This document shows positions 56,636 through 64,000 of a DNA stretch of 64,000 bases, piece by piece (position 1 is the first letter of the stretch; every line of letters starts with the position of its first letter). Where the stretch lies: positions 1 to 64,000 of the forward strand of contig NW_020825516.1 in the NCBI RefSeq assembly GCF_003286085.1, in the 5' to 3' direction. The position numbers and the translations under genes were made by a program. Origin of the DNA: Drosophila persimilis (taxonomy: Eukaryota; Arthropoda; Insecta; Diptera; Drosophilidae). A model generated the notes under the pieces. It did not search any database and was not told where the DNA came from. It saw only the letters and a list, made by a program, of their open reading frames with translations.

Positions 56636-56650
56636 TCTGGTGGTGGAGAG
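56636..56650 (+). promoter_or_regulatory. Element B polypurine tract
   Basis: GGTGGTGGAGAG (56639-56650) directly abuts the 3' LTR start at 56651; expected plus-strand primer. One or two pyrimidines interrupt it. Confidence 0.7.
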
Positions 56651-58565
56651 TGTAGTGGCCAGTGAAGCAAACCCAGATTAAATTCCCTAATAATTTCCCA
56701 GATATAAAGCAGATTCAAATCACGCGCCAACTTGATTAGTTCGAACACCAAGGCTTTAAAAACAGCTACTTCGAATATGGAGCTTTAATTGCTCGAATGT
56801 TCTTTTTCGTCTCTCGAGACCGAATTCCATGGAAGGGCCCCGTTAAAGCTCGTCTATGCCGCTTAAGCCGACAGCGACGGTGAACACGCGGATCAATTCC
56901 ATTTTTCTCCCAAAACACTTCGGTTGTGCCTGTGCCAATAGTGCCAAACTCTAGTGGAAGTCCACGTGTCCCTGTATTACATAATACATACCAAATTACA
57001 TAATTGCAAGTCGGCGGAGAATCGACTAAAAAGCAAGATCAAGCTATATTGTGTGGTGAAAGTGCAAAGTGCTACGTAGAAAAAAAAAAAAAGAAGGTGA
57101 TTATAAAGGAAAGCAGGTTTGGTACATTCACTGAATTCCGAATCTATTACAGAATCTCTTGGTCACTGGAGGTCTGCCGTGCTTTGGCGCTCTCACGCCT
57201 AAACCCCCCCCCCCACGCAACCTCCAGTGTCTTATTTTTGGCCGCTTCGAATTACCAGCGTCTCCGTTGTACGGACGATCTGCATCGACTTTTGAATGCC
57301 CTCTAATCGTATCTTGCGAGATACCACTCAACATCCTTGATGCGGAATCGACAACGCCTAGGAATTAAAGTGGAAATTTATGTCAGCTGAAATTGTGCAG
57401 AAAATGTGAATACCAGATCAGGAATCGGAATCTAGGGTGACCTGTGTCGTGGACAACATGTGATCATCGATTCGTGAGTACGAACATACCCGCGAAATAG
57501 CAGGGTATAGCAGCGGTGCAGCGTAATGAAAAGGGAGAGCGTGATAACTCACACGCCAAGAGCGAGCTTTCGTTCGAAGAGAATTCGGACATATGCGTGC
57601 GTATGCACACACATATAAACGTGCATTAATTTGATCATCGACATTCTCTTTGCTTTGTCTTGTTCTTTTCTTTTGCTTGCATTCTTGTGTTTGCACTTCA
57701 ATTAAATTTGACTTTAAATGTAAACATATACATTTATATTAAGGAATATCTTTCCTATAGAATTAATTTCTTTATCTTATGTCTTAAGTTCCTTTCCTAA
57801 TTAACTCAATGTTAAGCCTTGATTAACTCTGGCAATGTCGGCCAAAATATCATTCTTTAATTCTTTACTATTTTTATATAATTAATATTGTTCCACGGCT
57901 ACCGAAGCAGTTCATTGGGCCCAACGAGCTCGTCAAGGAAAGTGTTTGAATTTGGTAATGATCATTAGTTTTGTATTGAATGGAAATGTTGACCTTCGTG
58001 AATAAAAAAGGCTCAGTTTTGCTATGAATTGTATTTTATATTCTTAAGTTAATGAACCTTTTGTTAGATATGAATCTTTTGAATCTTGATTAATATAACT
58101 ATTTTGAATTAACATGAATATGGAATAAATAACCACCATTCTGTCTAAGTACATAATGCCAATGATACATCGAGTGTAATAATGCCGCGGTAGTTACGTT
58201 AGGGGCCATGCCAACATCGTTCCGCGCATTGCCGAAGGTAGGGAGGGTATAGAGGAACTAGTGATCTCCTACACCTAGGATCACTAAATTAAATACGCGA
58301 CTACCGGATTCCTTCTTGCCATCTATGCCGACCGGGGATTGAGTACATTTGTTTTTTTTTGTGTTTTGATCAAAGTAGATTCTGTGTAAGTGCACTTAAA
58401 TTTGTATAATATGGCGAGAACAAGGAAGTATAGGGATAGGAAAGACCCCGACCCCATCCGGCGAGCTGAGCCCAGAGCGCAGTATAGTGCACTAACCCCG
58501 ATTCCCTTTCCTGCTGAGGCTGCATTGCCAAAAAGATTTAACCAGCCCGTAGCCATAACATTATA
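56651..58565 (+). repeat. Element B 3' LTR, 1915 bp
   Basis: Uninterrupted copy, TGTAGTGGCC to ACATTATA, followed by satellite GGTT. It preserves the empty site of the solo C LTR (near 57324-57335). The TTGGGCCCAA block is at about 57915-57925. Small open frames in it are mirrored in the 5' LTR and are not gene-like. Confidence 0.95.
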
Positions 58566-61500
58566 GGTTCCACTTTTTTGGGGCTATATTGCCATATTGG
58601 TATTCATGCCCAAAATATGCGATCCTGTCACATTTCCTGGAGCGTGGATGCTATATAGGTGCGGTGGTTCAGTATACATGCCAGTGCTGGATAGGGAAGG
58701 GTTCTATATAAGTGCAGGTGCCATATAGTTGCGGAGTTCCACTTTTTTGAGGCTATATTGCCATATTGGTGCTTATGCCCAAGATGACGGATCCTGCCAC
58801 ATTTCCTGGAGCGTGGATGCTATATAGGTGCGGTGGTTCAGTATACATACCAGTGCTGGATAGGGAAGGGTTCTATATAAGTGCAGAAGCCATATAGTTG
58901 CGGAGGTTCCACTTTTTTGGGGCTATATTGCCATATTGGTGCTTATGCCCAAAATATACGATCCTGCCACATTTCCTGGAGCGTGGATGCTATATAGGTG
59001 CGGTGGTTCAGTATACATGCCAGTGCTGGATAGGGAAGGGTTCTATATAAGTGCAGAAGCCATATAGTTGCGGAGGTTCCATTTTTGGGGGCTATATTGC
59101 CATATTGGTGCTTATGCCAAAGATGTGCGATCCTGCCGCATTTCCTGGAGCGTGGATGCTATATAGGTGCGGTGGTTCAGTATACATACCAGTGCTGGAT
59201 AGGGAAGGGTTCTATATAAGTGCAGGTGCCATATAGTTGCGGAGGTTCCACTTTTTTGGGGCTATATTGCTATATTGGTGCTTATGCCCAAAATATACGA
59301 TCCTGCCACATTTCCTGGAGCGTGGATGCTATATAGGTGCGGTGGTTCAGTATACATGACAGTGCTGGATAGGGAAGGGTTCTATATAAGTGCAGAAGCC
59401 ATATAGTTGCGGAGGTTCCACTTTTTTGGGGCTATATTGCCATATTGGTGCTTATGCCCAAAATATGCGATCCTGCCACATTTCCTGGAGCGTGGGTGCT
59501 ATATAAGTGCGGCGGTTCAGTATACATGCCAGTGCTGGATAGGGAAGGGTTCTATATAAGTGCAGGTGCCATATAGTTGCGGAGGTTCCACTTTTTTGGA
59601 GCTATATTGCCATATTGGTGCTTATGCCCAAAATATGCGATCCTGCCACATTTCCTGGAGCGTGGATGCTATATAGGTGCGGTGGTTCAGTATACATGCC
59701 AGTGCTGGATAGGGAAGGGTTCTATATAAGTGCAGAAGCCATATAGTTGCGGAGGTTCCACTTTTTTGGGGCTATATTGCCATATTGGTGCTTATGCCCA
59801 AGATGTGCGATCCTGCCGCATTTCCTGGAGCGTGGATGCTATATAGGTGCGGTGGTTCAGTATACATGCCAGTGCTGGATAGGGAAGGGTTCTATATAAG
59901 TGCAGGTGCCATATAGTTGCGGAGGTTCCACTTTTTTGGGGCTATATTGCCATATTGGTGCTTATGCCCAAAATATGCGATCCTGCCACATTTCCTGGAG
60001 CGTGGGTGCTATATAAGTGCGGCGGTTCAGTATACATGCCAGTGCTGGATAGGGAAGGGTTCTATATAAGTGCAGGTGCCATATAGTTGCGGAGGTTCCA
60101 CTTTTTTGGAGCTATATTGCCATATTGGTGCTTATGCCCAAAATATGCGATCCTGCCACATTTCCTGGAGCGTGGATGCTATATAGGTGCGGTGGTTCAG
60201 TATACATGCCAGTGCTGGATAGGGAAGGGTTCTATATAAGTGCAGAAGCCATATAGTTGCGGAGGTTCCACTTTTTTGGGGCTATATTGCCATATTGGTG
60301 CTTATGCCCAAGATGTGCGATCCTGCCACATTTCCTGGAGCGTGGATGCTATATAGGTGCGGTGGTTCAGTATACATGCCATTGCTGGATAGGGAAGGGT
60401 TCTATATAAGTGCATGTGCCATATAGTTGCGGAGGTTCCACTTTTTTGGGGCTATATTGCCATATTGGTGCTTATGCCCAAGATGATCGACCCTGCCACA
60501 TTTCCTGGAGCGTGGGGCTATATAGGTGCGGTGGTTCAGTATACATGCCAGTGCTGGATAGGGAAGGGTTCTATATAAGTGCAGGTGCCATATAGTTGCG
60601 GAGGTTCCACTTTTTTGGGGCTATATTGCCATATTGGTGCTCATGCCCAAAATATGCGATCCTGTCACATTTCCTGGAGCGTGGATGCTATATAGGTGCG
60701 GCGGTTCAGTATACATGCCAGTGCTGGATAGGGAAGGGTTCTATATAAGTGCAGGTGCCATATAGTTGCGGAGGTTCCACTTTTTTGGGGCTATATTGCC
60801 ATATTGGTGCTTATGCCCAAAATATGCGATCCTGCCACATTTCCTGGAGCGTGGATGCTATATAGGTGCGGTGGTTCAGTATACATACCAGTGCTGGATA
60901 GGGAAGGGTTCTATATAAGTGCAGAAGCCATATAGTTGCGGAGGTTCCACTTTTTTGGGGCTATATTGCCATATTGGTGCTTATGCCAAAGATGTGCGAT
61001 CCTGCCGCATTTCCTGGAGCGTGGATGCTATATAGGTGCGGTGGTTCAGTATACATGCCAGTGCTGGATAGGGAAGGGTTCTATATAAGTGCAGGTGCCA
61101 TATAGTTGCGGAGGTTCCACTTTTTTGGGGCTAAATTGCCATATTGGTGCTTATGCCCAAAATATGCGATCCTGCCACATTTCCTGGAGCGTGGATGCTA
61201 TATAGGTGCGGTGGTTCAGTATACATACCAGTGCTGGATAGGGAAGGGTTCTATATAAGTGCAGAAGCCATATAGTTGCGGAGGTTCCACTTTTTTGGGG
61301 CTATATTGCCATATTGGTGCTTATGCCAAAGATGTGCGATCCTGCCGCATTTCCTGGAGCGTGGATGCTATATAGGTGCGGTGGTTCAGTATACATGCCA
61401 GTGCTGGATAGGGAAGGGTTCTATATAAGTGCAGGTGCCATATAGTTGCGGAGGTTCCACTTTTTTGGGGCTAAATTGCCATATTGGTGCTTATGCCCAA

Positions 61501-62531
61501 AATATACGATCCTGCCACATTTCCTGGAGCGTGGATGCTATATAGGTGCGGTGGTTCAGTATACATGCCAGTGCTGGATAGGGAAGGGTTCTATATAAGT
61601 GCAGAAGCCATATAGTTGCGGAGGTTCCACTTTTTTGGGGCTATATTGCCATATTGGTGCTTATGCCAAAGATGTGCGATCCTGCCGCATTTCCTGGAGC
61701 GTGGATGCTATATAGGTGCGGTGGTTCAGTATACATGCCAGTGCTGGATAGGGAAGGGTTCTATATAAGTGCAGGTGCCATATAGTTGCGGAGGTTCCAC
61801 TTTTTTGGGGCTATATTGCCATATTGGTGCTTATGCCCAAAATATACGATCCTGCCACATTTCCTGGAGCGTGGATGCTATATAGGTGCGGTGGTTCAGT
61901 ATACATGACAGTGCTGGATAGGGAGGGGTTCTATATAAGTGCAGAAGCCATATAGTTGCGGAGGTTCCACTTTTTTGGGGCTATATTGCCATATTGGTGC
62001 TTATGCCCAAGATGTGCGATCCTGCCACATTTCCTGGAGCGTGGGTGCTATATAGGTGCGGTGGTTCAGAATACATGCCAGTGCTGGATAGGGAAGGGTT
62101 CTATATAAGTTCAGGTGCCATATAGTTGCGGAGGTTCCACTTTTTTGGGGCTATATTGCCATATTGGTGCTTATGCCCAAAATATGCGATCCTGCCACAT
62201 TTCCTGGAGCGTGGATGCTATATAGGTGCGGTGGTTCAGTATACATGCCAGTGCTGGATAGGGAAGGGTTCTATATAAGTGCAGAAGCCATATAGTTGCG
62301 GAGGTTCCACTTTTTTTGGGCTATATTGCCATATTGGTGCTTATGCCCAAGATGTGCGATCCTGCCACATTTCCTGGAGCGTGGGTGCTATATAGGTGCG
62401 GTGGTTCAGTATACATGCCAGTGATGGATAGGGAAGGGTTCTATATAAGTGCAGGTGCCATATAGTTGCGGAGGTTCCACTTTTTTGGGGCTATATTGCC
62501 ATATTGGTGCTTATGCCCAAGATGTGCGATC
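58566..62531 (+). repeat. 170-bp satellite array, continuation (about 23 monomers)
   Basis: Same 170-bp monomer in the same phase and orientation; the first GGTT is the right-hand target duplication of B. Variants seen left of B recur here: GGTGCTCATGCCC with GGCGGTTC near 27818 and 60639, GCCATTGCTGG near 27556, 29256 and 60378, and AAGTGCGGCGG near 28890, 59504 and 60022. This shows shared block duplications on both sides of B. Monomers are quite uniform. Confidence 0.96.
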
Positions 62532-64000
62532 TGTAGTAGCCAGCACAAAATATAGGGAATTGGTTATCTTCTTTCGTCTCGTGAGACCCCCTAGTGATAT
62601 TTCGAACGATCAAGCTTTAGCCGCTCTTAAGGTTGGATCAAAGCCTTAGCCGCTCTTAAGTCCGAACGCCCACGAACACATACAAGCGACGGACAGTGGG
62701 AAGCATAGACGGCAATCGTACGATTGCACAGTTAAGCTATGCTGTGCATTAGACGATCGTTTTATGCTGCTGCGAATGTTCTGGATCATACGATTGCACA
62801 GTTAGTAAAAAGCTCAAAAGCTCTGCTGCACTGGCTACTCAGTCCATCGTCTATTACTGCTTTGAACAATATAAGAAAGTTGATCGATCTGTAAAGACGT
62901 GATAATTTCCGAGTGCGAGCAACATACATATTGCACACACATATATATAGTGCTATCCGGAAAATATATATATTTCCACAAATATATGCTGGAAGCATAT
63001 AGTTACAAGTGCCGTACAGTTCAGTGGTCAGTGAATGACAAGAATTTAGTGCAGATATATTTGGGAAAAGAGGTATGTTTTCATATTAGTGCCGTGCACG
63101 TGCTGACATAACCTATGTTGCAGGGAGGTGTACCTAAGCTGCCCCATCGCGGTATAGTCTCGAGAAGACTACCCTGGGAGCTGGCTTAGGCGAACAGTTG
63201 TCGAGGTTTCTCCAACTCCAACCATAATTCATCTTTTCTGGACCTTATATTGCCACCAAGTCGGAATCTCCAAAGATCCAAGTGGAACAGATCAGCCTTA
63301 ATCGCCAAGAATATTTAGTGCTGCTCAGACATAAATAACTAAATACAGGCTTGGCGGAAGATTCGTCAGTACGGCCAGGAACCATACATCGCACCTGTTG
63401 ACCTCTTACCAACTTCAGGCGGTCAAGAGTCTACAAAGCAGCAGCACAGGATCGAGTTTTGTCCAATTTACATTTAATTCATTATCAAGTTCCAACGCAT
63501 AAACATCAGCAGTTTAACGTAATGTAACTGAAACTTTATTAACACCCCTCTTTGATGTTACGCGCGTACATACCTACATACATATGTGCATATGCACACT
63601 AATTGTCTTCGTTTGCTACCTTTTGGTTCAATTTTCGCGATAGAGCATAACAATTAAATTTCTGTCTGTATTATGAAAACCAAAACAACTGACTGATGAC
63701 TATGCGACGGTGTTTGTAGCGTAATTGTATTGTATGCATTATATATTTATGATTTCCATATTTTAAACAGCTGCGGTCAACATCTACGACATCATTGGGC
63801 CCAACGATCAGCGTAAGACAATAACGCCGGAGTGAGTAATTATGTACAGCGAAAAGTAGTTTGTTCAAAAGAGCCTATTCACTTGAAAGTGTAGATATGC
63901 ATACAGTGTATAATGATTCAAACCCGTCTGCTCAGTGTGTATAATGCACCCCAGTCTGATCTAGCTTTTGTTTACGATTTCGATTCTTATTCTCTCGTTT
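62532..64000 (+). mobile_element. Family C LTR, right part outside the window
   Basis: TGTAGTAGCC starts directly after satellite ...GTGCGATC, so the target duplication is probably GATC, to be confirmed beyond the window. About 1469 bp of the LTR are present, very close to the other C LTRs, with a few substitutions and a 2-bp loss in CCATATACATC. Whether this is a solo LTR or the 5' end of a full element cannot be seen. Confidence 0.93.

Larger units (their letters stand above)
29824..58565 (+). mobile_element. Element B: LTR retrotransposon inserted in satellite, host of C insertions
   Basis: Net of nested insertions B is about 9.3 kb: 5' LTR 29824-33894 (interrupted), primer site 33898, gag 34519-35217 plus 52464-53252, pol 53201-56635, purine tract, 3' LTR 56651-58565. 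Its pol resembles C closely and A more distantly. The two LTRs differ by about six substitutions and three homopolymer lengths over 1.91 kb, so the insertion is recent. C split its gag after B landed. Confidence 0.95.

Overview
The window is repeat-only heterochromatin from an insect, almost certainly a Drosophila. Three internal regions begin with an 18-nt primer-binding site matching the 3' end of fly tRNA-Lys(CUU). A fourth element is a 17.6/297-type errantivirus with a tRNA-Ser-like site. A dispersed repeat in one leader looks DINE-1/INE-1-like. I see no host gene, no tRNA or rRNA, no CRISPR and nothing bacterial. The species cannot be named from the sequence. All elements lie on the + strand.

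Layout. 1-8724: element A, a Ty3/gypsy-superfamily LTR retrotransposon with LTRs of about 2.26 kb and intact gag and pol; its left end is outside the window. 8725-29823: about 124 tandem copies of a 170-bp satellite with higher-order duplications. 29824-58565: element B, inserted in the satellite with a GGTT target-site duplication (TSD). B's 5' LTR carries a solo LTR of family C (30502-32654, TSD CACT). B's gag is split by a full-length element C (35218-52463, TSD CATG). C's 3' LTR is split by element D (45948-52435, TSD ATAT). 58566-62531: the satellite resumes (about 23 monomers). 62532-64000: another family C LTR, cut by the window end, inserted in the satellite. The nesting is satellite > B > C > D, and every junction can be read to the base.

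Coding content. A has complete-looking gag and pol. B has an intact pol, but its first integrase catalytic Asp is replaced by Glu, and its gag is interrupted. C has gag and pol broken by single-base frame changes. D has intact gag and pol, and an env with a frame change, a stop and a deletion that also removed the start of the 3' LTR.

Most interesting signals. (1) gag of families B and C starts with a RING-type zinc finger, damaged differently in each copy, which suggests a retrotransposon Gag with a ubiquitin-ligase-like domain. (2) All four elements carry a likely -1 frameshift cassette at the gag-pol overlap: a phased heptamer (a non-canonical variant in B), a 6-10 nt spacer and a perfect stem whose sequence differs between elements. 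(3) A and B both end at the same GGTT of the satellite monomer. (4) Perfect hairpins sit just before the 3' LTR of A and C. (5) B and C LTRs share a splice-acceptor-like block with a TTGGGCCCAA palindrome.

Limits: copy similarity was judged by eye, family names are provisional, and some one-base indels may be assembly errors (see findings).
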